DNA of 54,789 bases, taken from positions 1 through 54,789 of the forward strand of contig NYZC01000114.1 of NCBI GenBank assembly GCA_002686995.1, read 5' to 3'. The DNA comes from Phycisphaeraceae bacterium. Lineage in GTDB: Bacteria; Planctomycetota; Phycisphaerae; Phycisphaerales; Phycisphaeraceae. A program made the translations under genes and the position numbers. Position 1 is the first letter of the stretch. Each line of letters opens with the position of its first letter. Positions 34,358 to 43,100 of the stretch are shown here, piece by piece. The notes under the pieces were generated by a model. It was not told where the DNA came from and ran no database searches. It worked only from the letters and a program-made list of their open reading frames with translations.

Positions 34358-35880
34358 TGGAGCGTGATGCGACGATGAAATACCTGACCGGCAACGCCAT
34401 TGACGTGGGCACCGTCGAGCAGCTCGTGCTCGACGACACACTCGTGGAGGACGCGTGGGATCTGACGCGACATGCGTGTCCGCCCCTGCGCGATCCCATG
34501 GGGCCGGTCCTCGGCGCCGATCGACCGTGGGAGGACGGGATCCGGGGCTGCCACGTGATCTACGACGAGCGTGACGGCCTGCATCGGATGCTCTATCAGT
34601 CCGCCAACGTCGAAGCGTACCAGTATTTCCACTTTGATCCGCAGCGTTTCGACATGGCCAGACACGGACCTTCCAAGTTCGTCTGTTACGCCGAGAGCGA
34701 GGACGGCGTGCATTGGCGGAAGCCGATGTTCGAAGGCTTCCCCTGGCGCAGCCATGCACGGAGCAACGTGGTGATGTCGGGGCGAACTCGGGCCCAGTCC
34801 GCCGAGGTGTTCTGGAACCCGGATCAGAGCGATGAGCAGCGCCGCTACATCATGATGTATCGAGACACGTTCAACTACACCGGGCCGGATGAGCAGGACG
34901 GTCGATGCCTGGCTTACTCCGCCGATGGAGTCCATTGGTCCGAAGACCGGGACAATCCGGTGACTCGAGGCGGCAGTGACGGCGCCGCGCCGGTCTGCTG
35001 GGATCCTGCCGGCCGACAATGGTTCTGCTTCTGCCGTCCAAAGGTCATGGCCTTCGACAGGAAGGCGACGGACCGGCCATCCCTCGGGAACACGCGGCGT
35101 CGCATGGCGGTGATGACGAGCCCTGATCTAAAATCGTGGTCGTTCCCCAGGGCCGCGATCGTCCCGGACGAAATCGACATCAACACGATGTGCGTGGAAG
35201 GGGCGTCCACCGTCTTCAAGTGGGGCAGCCACTTCATCGCGGTAGTGCCGATCTCCGATCACACCGGCAGCGGGTTCATCGAGACCCAGCTGGCCTTCAG
35301 CTCCGACGGCTTTCATTGGCAACGTCTGCCTGATCGACCGAACTACTTCGATCGCGGTCCCGACGGCAGCTGGGATCATCACGCCGCCATCCCCCTGTGT
35401 CCGCCGGTGGAGTGGGGCGACAAGTGGCTCCTGTACTACATGGGTTCGTCACGGCCGTCGATGCGGCACTGGCTTTCGCACTCGACGAGCGGGCTCGGCG
35501 TGGCGGTCGTGCCGAAGGGACGACTGATCGGACGATTCGCGGGGGATCGTGACGGCTTTCTCCTGACGCGCGAGCTGATCATCGGCGGTCGGCACCTGGA
35601 CATCCATGTCGAGCGCGTGATCGATCGCGACGGACGGCCGCCTTGTGAGATACGCGTCGGCTTGGCCCGGCGGGCCCACGAGGCAAACGACCATCGTGAC
35701 ATGGGCTACTACGAAGGGTTCGCGATCAATGAATGCGATCCGATGGGGGCCACCAGCTCGGCGCTGCGCGTGCGCTGGAAGGGCAACGAAGACCTGGGCG
35801 CCCTGATCGGCAAACCGGCGTACCTGCGTTTCCATTTGCGCAACGCGGGACTCTACAGCTTCCGTTTTTCGGACCGGTAG
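34357..35880 (+). CDS. Five-bladed-propeller glycosidase-like protein (GH32/GH43-like), paralog 1
   Basis: 507 residues, starting one base inside the amidohydrolase stop. The N-terminal line EQLVLDDTLVEDAW is the family's QL-D-x-x-V/L-x-D opening. Propeller blades follow (YAESEDGVHWRKP, AYSADGVHWSED, TSPDLKSWSFP, FSSDGFHWQRLP). It ends in a sandwich with FLLTRELIIGGRHLDIHVE and LRFHLRNAGLYSFRF. This closing block, written G-F-x-x-T-R-x-L and A-x-L-Y-S-F-R-F, is shared with the 45076 and 46906 proteins. There is no signal peptide. It is the last gene of the eight-gene operon. It resembles GH32 N-domains, but the substrate is unknown. Confidence 0.75.
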   Translation: MERDATMKYLTGNAIDVGTVEQLVLDDTLVEDAWDLTRHACPPLRDPMGPVLGADRPWEDGIRGCHVIYDERDGLHRMLYQSANVEAYQYFHFDPQRFDMARHGPSKFVCYAESEDGVHWRKPMFEGFPWRSHARSNVVMSGRTRAQSAEVFWNPDQSDEQRRYIMMYRDTFNYTGPDEQDGRCLAYSADGVHWSEDRDNPVTRGGSDGAAPVCWDPAGRQWFCFCRPKVMAFDRKATDRPSLGNTRRRMAVMTSPDLKSWSFPRAAIVPDEIDINTMCVEGASTVFKWGSHFIAVVPISDHTGSGFIETQLAFSSDGFHWQRLPDRPNYFDRGPDGSWDHHAAIPLCPPVEWGDKWLLYYMGSSRPSMRHWLSHSTSGLGVAVVPKGRLIGRFAGDRDGFLLTRELIIGGRHLDIHVERVIDRDGRPPCEIRVGLARRAHEANDHRDMGYYEGFAINECDPMGATSSALRVRWKGNEDLGALIGKPAYLRFHLRNAGLYSFRFSDR

Positions 35881-35922
35881 ACTTTTCCGATAGACCTTTC
35901 CGATAGACCTTTCCGATCGAGC
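35876..35922. repeat. 13-bp tandem repeat at the end of a gene
   Basis: GATAGACCTTTCC occurs at 35889-35901 and 35902-35914, with a degenerate partial copy upstream that includes the propeller gene's own TAG stop (35878-35880). Repeat and stop codon therefore overlap, as with the DUF4838 copy B stop. Confidence 0.7.
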
Positions 35923-36003
35923 TTGCCGCCCTCCATGACAGACCGACAGGACCGGTGAGCAATTCGGGCCAGCGCCGGACGCGATCCACGCGCCCCGGAC
36001 CCT

Positions 36004-37209
36004 TCAACTGAGGCGGACGACGCATCCGGCCACGTATCGCTGAAACGCGTGACTGTAGGTCAGCCCCGGACGCAGGTCCGGCAGGCCCGGATCGGGCTGG
36101 CGATAAACACAGAACAGCCGCTCGTCGTCCAACCAGACGATGTCGGGATACGCCGCCTGGAAACGGTGCTGCGTGAGCGGTTCGGCGTCCGCGGGCAGTG
36201 GCCCGCTTTCGGGTTCGTTGACGGTCAGCATCGGCTGCCACGTCAGCCCGTCGTCCTCGGTCGTGAAGAGCAGGACGCCGAAGTCCCTGACCGGCGTGAG
36301 GTATTCGTCGCGCAGCCCGGCAGCTACGGTCTCGGTCTGTTTCGTGCCCGGCTCGCGCTCGTGCGGCTCCAGCGGCCGGTAGTAGAAGTAGACATTGCCG
36401 GGCCACGAGCGCGCGGCGAGCAGGATCCGCCCGTCCGGCGTGATCGTCGGGCGCGGCTCGCAGATGCTTACGTTCGTCGGCGTGGCCGGCGACCAGGTCC
36501 GGCCGCCGTCCTCGGAAACACTGCGCATTCCGTAGGGAAACGCCCCGGTCGTGACGGCGTCACCGCGGGTGATGCCCAGCAGCCGGCTGTCGGGCAGTTC
36601 TACGACGGCCAGCTCCAGAAGGCCCAGGTCACGCACCGACGCGTCCGGCTCGATCGTGCCCAGTTCGCTCCACGTCAGCCCTTCGTCGTCGGAGGCGAAG
36701 ATCACGCCGATGATCCGCGAGCCGCCACGGTCGAGCCAGCTTTTGCAGGCGTAGGTCGGCAGCAGCAGGCGGCCCGACGAGCGCAGGCGGATCACTTTCC
36801 CGTAGGGCATGACCCCACCGCGCCGGTCGTCCAGGTCGACCGGCGCCGACCAGCTTCGCCCGCCATCGGTCGAGCGCCGCAGGCTGCACCGTTTCGGGTT
36901 GCGCGGCTGCCGCTTGAGGTCCGATCCTTCGAGACCGGCGACGAACGCCAGGTCGCCGACGCAGGAGAGCGTTCCCTCCAGCCCGCCGAGGTGCATGTCG
37001 CAGACGAACGTCCTTTCGGGCGGCGACCACGTCCGGCCGTCGTCCGTCGAGCGATGCAGCCTCTCGCAGCAGCCGGCCATGGCGTCGCAGTAGTTTGCCT
37101 GCAGCAGCAGCAGGTCTCCGTCCGCCGTTCGCGCGATCGACGGGTTCTGGCTCAACTCGCGGATGAGCACTGAGTTCGATTCGATTGTGAGGTGCATGGG
37201 AGGCATCAT
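36004..37209 (-). CDS. BNR-repeat sialidase-like protein
   Basis: 401 residues from 37209 (ATG-ATG) or 390s from 37197. Five Asp-box motifs are visible: STDDGRTW, STDGGRSW, SDDEGLTW, SEDGGRTW and TEDDGLTW, the signature of a six-bladed sialidase propeller. An early SIARTADGDLL and the later CEPRPTITPDGRILL are further blades. No signal peptide. A canonical sialidase arginine triad cannot be assigned with confidence from sequence alone, so exo-alpha-sialidase is a family-level call. It is third gene in a minus-strand run (38435-39769 sialidase, then deacetylase-like, then this). Confidence 0.8.
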   Translation of the reverse strand: MMPPMHLTIESNSVLIRELSQNPSIARTADGDLLLLQANYCDAMAGCCERLHRSTDDGRTWSPPERTFVCDMHLGGLEGTLSCVGDLAFVAGLEGSDLKRQPRNPKRCSLRRSTDGGRSWSAPVDLDDRRGGVMPYGKVIRLRSSGRLLLPTYACKSWLDRGGSRIIGVIFASDDEGLTWSELGTIEPDASVRDLGLLELAVVELPDSRLLGITRGDAVTTGAFPYGMRSVSEDGGRTWSPATPTNVSICEPRPTITPDGRILLAARSWPGNVYFYYRPLEPHEREPGTKQTETVAAGLRDEYLTPVRDFGVLLFTTEDDGLTWQPMLTVNEPESGPLPADAEPLTQHRFQAAYPDIVWLDDERLFCVYRQPDPGLPDLRPGLTYSHAFQRYVAGCVVRLS

Positions 37210-37456
37210 GGATGAAGGACGAGGGCCACGCAAACCAGAACGAGAAGAGGTCGGCATTCTCCAGCACGGTCGCGAAAGTCCAAGCGGATGCCATCGTCAC
37301 TGAACGCGAGCGCGTGCCTGGCGTGGTGCAACGGGGGCGCGGGCGGATCCGTGAAAACAACCGAACAGATCATGGCATGGCGGCTGCTCGCACCACCGCC
37401 AGGTGACCGTCATGGACGGCCCGGTACGCTCCGGCTGACCAGCGCCCCGCCACCCG

Positions 37457-38230
37457 TTACTCGCCGAAGATCTCCCTGAACGCATCGAACGGCACGCGCA
37501 CGTCGATGTTCTGACACTCGAGCGCCATCGGGGAGGTCGCGCGGTCGGTGACCTGCCAGACGATGGGGAACGAGACGTGCCAGCGTCGCAGCGACCGGTA
37601 CCGGCTCGACAGCAACGCGTCCGTCCGGTCATTGCGGGATCCGCTGGGGTAGGCGAAGTGCGCGGGCACGAGCCCCAGGTGCTTCTCGAACAGCGCGTGG
37701 GATTCCTGCACTTCCTGGATCACCCCGTCGTCGCCCTCATCGGCGTGCTGTTCGGCGACCTTGCAGTGCGTGTGCGTGTGGGCTCCGATCTCCCATCCCT
37801 CGTCCAGCAGGTCCTGAACGCCGTCCCAGGTCATGAACGGCTTTCGAATCGTGCCCTCGGTGAGCGTGCGCACCGTCGTGCCGCGGCCGCACGACGCCTC
37901 TTCCACGGCGCCGGTGATGGGAAAACACGTGGCGGTCATGCCTAAGTCGCGCAGGACGGGCAGCGCGACGGTGACCGTGTCGAGCCAGCCGTTGTCGAAA
38001 TGCAGCACGACGGCCTGCCTTGGAAGTGAGGTGGTGCCGTTCAGCCAATCCACGATCCGGGTGGATGTAACCACCTGCCACCCGTGGTCGACGAGGTACT
38101 GCATCTGGCGGAGCAACTCGGGCCGGCCGATGATGCCCGCGCCCTGCGTCGCATCCACATCGGTGAGTTCGGGAGCGTCTTGCGGATAGACGTGATGGTA
38201 GACCAGGATGGGTACGCGTTGATCGGTCAT
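37457..38230 (-). CDS. Polysaccharide deacetylase-like (CE4/NodB) protein, altered motif
   Basis: 257 residues starting after GGAGG. NodB fold words: ILVYHHVYP near the start, LHFDNGW (canonical TFDDG), EIGAHTHTH (canonical H(S/T)xxH) and HFAYPSGSRND (motif 3). In motif 1 the second Asp, a metal ligand in working enzymes, is Asn80 here while the base Asp79 is kept. The HTHTH motif has an extra histidine that might compensate. The protein could be a deacetylase with modified metal binding or a non-acetyl carbohydrate hydrolase. No signal peptide. It lies between two sialidase-like genes; a relic of another sialidase ends 16 bases before it. Confidence 0.75.
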   Translation of the reverse strand: MTDQRVPILVYHHVYPQDAPELTDVDATQGAGIIGRPELLRQMQYLVDHGWQVVTSTRIVDWLNGTTSLPRQAVVLHFDNGWLDTVTVALPVLRDLGMTATCFPITGAVEEASCGRGTTVRTLTEGTIRKPFMTWDGVQDLLDEGWEIGAHTHTHCKVAEQHADEGDDGVIQEVQESHALFEKHLGLVPAHFAYPSGSRNDRTDALLSSRYRSLRRWHVSFPIVWQVTDRATSPMALECQNIDVRVPFDAFREIFGE

Positions 38231-38246
38231 GGGGAGATCCTCCGGC

Positions 38247-38396
38247 TCAATCCTCGATGTGCTCACCGTGCGGCTCTGCCGCCTCGTGCCCCACGTCACT
38301 GCCCAGACTCAGGTCGGTCCGTGCTTCGTGGTAGAGCCGGTCGAGGGGGATGGCCCGAAGCACGTGACGGCGCCGGCGCGATCCCGGGAAATCGAA
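38247..38396 (-). pseudogene. C-terminal remnant of a sialidase gene
   Basis: Downstream of the sialidase stop at 38435 and 16 bases before the deacetylase start, the frame encodes about 49 residues: RRRHVLRAIPLDRLYHEART, then DLSLGSDVGHEAAEP. It aligns with the C-termini of the sialidases at 16130 (KVRVIPIESLYTEG) and 38435 (RLKVLPIQWFYGDT). No start or propeller belongs to it. It looks like the tail of a deleted sialidase that once preceded the deacetylase gene. Confidence 0.6.
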
Positions 38397-38434
38397 GGAT
38401 TGGCGGTCGTCGCTCGTTCCGCATCGACACCCGC

Positions 38435-39769
38435 TCACGGCACCGCCGGGCGCACCGAATACGGAAGATCCGGAATGTCCATCGTCGGATCCGTATCGCC
38501 GTAGAACCACTGGATCGGCAGCACCTTGAGACGCGAGCCGTAGCCCGCCGGGACGCGGCGCGCCATGTGGTCGTACTTGGTGTAGGAATGATGGACCAGC
38601 ACCCGGTCGTGGTACACGAGCACGGTGGGATAGCTCCAGCGCCCGAAACCTTCCAGCGCCGGGCTGACGTACGCGGGGTCGAGCACGGGCGCGGCCATGC
38701 CGGCACGATGGTAGGTGTTCTCGGGCCGCGTCACGCGGATCGGGCCTGGCGGCACCCACGTCGGCTCCAGGATGGATTCGACGTTTTGAAAGAACTCCCA
38801 CACCGCGCCGCCCGACCGGCTGATGGCGCTGCTGAGCCGGATGCGCGTCTGGCAACGCCGCACCTCCTCCTCGTTGTGCTGGCTCCAGACGCACAGCAGA
38901 TGACCGGTGCCCGGCAGGGAGACGAGCTTGGCGGGGCTGTTGTCCGCCGCGAGCTGCGTCGGCTGGGGGCGCGTCCAGGTGTCACCGTCGTCGTAGCTCC
39001 AGGACTGGAACAGGCGGCCCAACGGCGTGCGATGGAACATCAGCAGATGTTTCGGCGCCACCTCGGTCACGGTCGGCTCGTCGGTCCAGTGATACGGCCC
39101 GGTGGGCTCGATCACGACGGGCATGTACTCGCTGCGCGTCTGCTGCCAGGTGAGCCCGTCGTCGTCGGAGTAGTAGACGGTGGAGGCGCAGAAGGTGGGA
39201 TCGTGGTAATGCGCCGAGGTGCTGACCCATTGGTTGCGGTACAGCGTGCCGTCGTATGGAATCGTCGGGTCACGGCCGTCTTCGCGCGTGATCGTGCCGG
39301 GCACCTGCGCCACGATCTTCTGCCCGAAATGAATGTAAGCCGGAATGAAAATCCGTCCCGTGCTGGCGCGGAACAGGGAGCCGGGAAGCAGCTGGTTCAT
39401 GGCGCCGGGCGGGGTCACGGCGATGGGCGGCTGCCACGTCCGACCGGCGTCTTCCGATCGCCAGAAAAAGAGCTGGCCCTTGTGCAGCAGGTTGGCGGCG
39501 TCGTCCTTGTCGTAATAGCCGAAGGAAACCGCGCCGATCCCGGAGCCTGACAGGTTGACCAGCCCACTGCAGGTAACCGGCAACCCATCGCTGTCCACGT
39601 GCTTGAACGGCTCGGACCAGCTCAGCCCGCCGTCGGCGGAGGTGCGGAAGTTCCATCCGTATCCCCAGAGGATGTCGCCGCCCTCGAGTTCGACGAACGA
39701 CGCGTAGCCCCAGTTCGTCTCGATGTTGGCCAGGGCGCCGTCCGGGTTGGTCATCGGCACGTTGCTCAT
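38435..39769 (-). CDS. BNR-repeat sialidase-like protein
   Basis: 444 residues, no signal peptide. Propeller blades carry Asp-box or Asp-box-like motifs SADGGLSW, SEDAGRTW, SDDDGLTW, YDDGDTW and the degraded SRSGGAVW. The C-terminal strand RLKVLPIQWFYGDTDP resembles the 16130 sialidase's end. The five Asp boxes suggest a six-bladed sialidase fold; substrate sugar is not predictable. It starts 192 bases from a divergent plus-strand fragment. It and the two downstream genes are likely transcribed together. Confidence 0.8.
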   Translation of the reverse strand: MSNVPMTNPDGALANIETNWGYASFVELEGGDILWGYGWNFRTSADGGLSWSEPFKHVDSDGLPVTCSGLVNLSGSGIGAVSFGYYDKDDAANLLHKGQLFFWRSEDAGRTWQPPIAVTPPGAMNQLLPGSLFRASTGRIFIPAYIHFGQKIVAQVPGTITREDGRDPTIPYDGTLYRNQWVSTSAHYHDPTFCASTVYYSDDDGLTWQQTRSEYMPVVIEPTGPYHWTDEPTVTEVAPKHLLMFHRTPLGRLFQSWSYDDGDTWTRPQPTQLAADNSPAKLVSLPGTGHLLCVWSQHNEEEVRRCQTRIRLSSAISRSGGAVWEFFQNVESILEPTWVPPGPIRVTRPENTYHRAGMAAPVLDPAYVSPALEGFGRWSYPTVLVYHDRVLVHHSYTKYDHMARRVPAGYGSRLKVLPIQWFYGDTDPTMDIPDLPYSVRPAVP

Positions 39770-39846
39770 CTGAAATCTCCGACAGGGTGTTTCGCCAGGT
39801 CACCGTCGATACCGCATCCGGGATCACGGGGCAAATCGCCGGCGAG

Positions 39847-39852
39847 TAGAAT
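39847..39852 (+). promoter_or_regulatory. Possible -10 element
   Basis: TAGAAT, followed by GC, lies upstream of the fragment at 39961 and the large GH42-like gene at 40137. The same heptamer context occurs at 9982. No clear -35 is seen, so this is a weak call. Confidence 0.2.
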
Positions 39853-39960
39853 GCGCATCGAAGGGTGCACGACAGCTGCCGCGGGTCCCTTTGGAATCGT
39901 TCGCAGAGTGGGTGGCTGCGCTCGACCCGAGCCACCCGATCCTCTGGAGCATTCTGAATC

Positions 39961-40140
39961 ATGCCCGCGTCAGCCGTCATGCACCCCGCATCGAAGGCGT
40001 CCGTGCGCGAGGCGCCGGCGGCGCCATGGCGCCAGCTCTTCGTCGACAACTGCATGATCGGGCACGTGCAGGGCGTTCGGCGCCAGGCGCATGCGGCGCG
40101 GGACCACGCGTCCGCGACAACCCACCGGGAAGGACGATGA
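39961..40140 (+). pseudogene. N-terminal remnant of a propeller glycosidase-like gene
   Basis: A 59-residue frame from the ATG at 39961 contains WRQLFVDNCMIGHVQGVRRQ, which aligns with the opening of the 46906 protein (RQLLMDRHVVDDLNGCVRR) and its paralogs. After about 20 further residues the similarity ends at a TGA. The stop overlaps the start of the following gene (ATGA at 40137), so translation of this stump could still couple to it. Probably a truncated paralog; a functional short leader gene is less likely. Confidence 0.6.
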
Positions 40141-43100
40141 AACACGCCATCAACGCGGTGGCCCTGGCGATCGGGTTGTTGTTGTCGTTTCGCATGGCGG
40201 CGGCCGCACCGCAAGTCCCTGTGGTCGTCGATATCGGCCGGCAGGTCCACGATTCGACACGGGAGGTCGTGACACCGCATATCCCGTGGGCGGTTCCCTA
40301 CGCGCGCGGCAGGCTTCGCGCCCTTTTCATCAGCCACCAGAACAGCATGCGGGAGGTCGTCGAGCTCGCCCAGCGGCTGGACATGGACTACGAGTTCTTC
40401 GGATCAACCGGGAGCATGGAGCCGTACTACTGCCGCGGCGGTTACTACAAGGGCGACGAGCCGGGTGCCAAGCGGGCCCGGCTGGAGCGACTTCTCGCTC
40501 TCGATTACGACGTGATCGTCCTGGGAAACGTGTGGTGGACCAGGTATCCCCGGTTCGCGCGCCGCGCGATCATTGAAAAGGTCAGCAACGGCACCGGTCT
40601 GATTCGGATCGTGACCGGGCACGCCGGCGGGTCCGAAGACGAACTGATCAGGGAAGCAGGGCGAGACAGCATTCCCGTCCCGAAAACCCTGGCGGCAGGC
40701 GTGCCCTGGCAGGCGCTGCCGGTCTTCCGCGACTACCGGGACGACGCGTCGCTGGTCGCAAACGAGATCGCGGCGAGCCGCCATGGCAAGGGCAGGTTCG
40801 TACGTCTGATGGGATACAAGCCGGGGGATCACGCCATCATCGCACCCGGATTCGTGCGCGATCCCCTCTGGCACCGGTGGTGCGATTACTGGTGGATCCG
40901 CAACGACATCTACCGGAAGCCGAACCCCGAGCTCGCGATGCCCATCACCGACATCAGGCGACTCGACGTCGACTATAACTTCGCGTGGCTGATCCGGGTC
41001 ATGCTGTTCGCGGCGCAGAAGGAACCGCTCGCGACCGTGCTGGACCGAGGCTTGATCCACCAGGTGCCGCGGGAGAACCTGGCGCATGTCACGTTCACCG
41101 TCGCCAACCGCGGTCCCCCCGATGTCACTGCCGAGTTCGCCCTCCGCGACGGCGACAACCACGTCCTGGCCACCGGCCGACGGAACGCGCTGGTTCCGGG
41201 AACCGGCGGCGGCACGGTTTCCTTTCCGGTCTCGGCGATCCCCGCCGGCACGTACTTCGCCGATCTATGGATCAGGCGGCGCGGCGCCGTGGTCGGATTC
41301 GGGTCGAAGGCGATCAGGGTGACGAGCGAAACCCGGTTCCGGTCCGTCAGGCTGGCGCGCGATCATTTCAGGAGGGATGAAGTGATCGCGGGCGTTCTGG
41401 AGATCGAGGACGGAAAGGCGAGGGCTGCAGGCGGATCGACCTTGACACTCGAGATACGCCAGCGGGACAGCCATGGGCGCCAGGTGCGCCGGGATTCGTT
41501 CGCGGTTCGATCGCCGGCGCACTCCCGGGACGGGCATGTGACGTTCCGGTTCAACCTGGACCCGGACCGCGACCCGCTGACCGTGTGGCAGTTTCTCGAG
41601 ATCGACCTTCTCCGCGGGGACGCTCTACTCGACCGGCGGCGCGTCGGGTTCACGCTGTCCGATCTCCACCTGGACGACACGATCCGACTGGGCGCGTGGG
41701 ACCTGGGTCGTATGTCCTACACCACGTTTCACGTCTACGACCGGTTGTACGGGCTGGGGTTCGACTCGACCGGGCGGTTCATCGGCCCATCGGGGGCGTA
41801 CCACGATTACTTCGGGATCGGGCCGCATTCCACCTTTCTGGTGGGCCGCTTCGAGATGGCGACGCTGGCCAACCTGCGTTTCATGCCGCCCATGGCCCGG
41901 ATCGCCGACTACGGCATCGCGAAGTGGTCCGGGAAGACCTACCTGGACCACGAGAAGAAGCGGCCCCTCGAGGTCGAACCCCATGTCCGGTATCCGTGCG
42001 TCAACGACCCGAAGTACATCGCCGCGATGGAGAGGCGGGCGCGGCAGGTCGTCGCGCACTACGGACCTCACTCGACCACCGAGTACTTCTTCGACCAGGA
42101 GCCTTGCTTCTCGCAACCCTGGCACCGTGGAGGCGAGGGCGTGTGCTACTGCGCCTACTGCGCGGCCTACCACCGCGACTACCTCGAGAGAACCTACGGA
42201 AACGTCGCGGCCGTCAATGCCGAATACGGGACGGATTGGGAGGATTTCCGGGACGTCAGAGCCGTGAAACTGCCGGAGGCCAAGGCCGATCGCGCGCTCG
42301 GACCGCAGTGGGTGGACTACCGGCTGGCGATGGCGGACAGCTTCAGCAACTTCTACCAGCGCCTGACGGACGTCGTCCAGTCCGTCCAGGCGAACGCGCG
42401 CACCGGTGATGCTGCCCCCATTTACGGAGGTTTCCGATCCGGTGAGGCGGTGGACGCCTGGCGGTTCAGCCGCTGGACGAAGGTCAGCTTTCCCTATCCC
42501 CGGGACACGGCGCAGGCGCAGATGGATTTCGCCGATGCGGGCGCGCTGGTCGGCCGCGGTTGCTGGTGGGGCCCGGCCTGGACGCGCAGCCGTGAGTTTG
42601 CCGGTTGGCACCCATGGAACGATCTCTTCGAAGGCGCGAACTTCTGGTACTGCTACTACGGCGACACGTCCTGTCTCATCGCGAATGATCTTTCTGTATT
42701 CAGCGATCTCGAAACGAGGCTCGAGCAGTTCGGCGAAATCAAGAGGGGCCTCGGCAAGTTGATCCACGAAGCCGATCGCGGCGATTCGGGCGTAGCGATC
42801 CTGTATTCCATCGCGAGCATCCACCACTGGACGCTGACCGAAGCGTGGGGCGACGTGGACGGCGGGAGCGCCCGGTACGGCATGCTCGCGTCAGAGACGA
42901 TGGCCGAGAACTACAGCGCCTGGATGACGTTGCTGACGGACGCGGTGGGCCCCTTCCGTTTCGTTTCCTACCGGGAACTGGCCGACGGGTTCCTGGAAAA
43001 GCGAGGGTTTCGGATGCTGGTGCTTCCCTGGTCCCAGGCCCTTTCGCCGGAAGAGGTCGAGGCCGTCAGGATCTTCGTGGAGCGCGGAGGAACGGTTCTG

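Noticed and set aside
39779-40136. In-frame extension of the GH42-like protein upstream of 40137
   Set aside because: It would precede a clear signal peptide and a good ribosome site; the region instead holds a propeller-protein stump in another frame.
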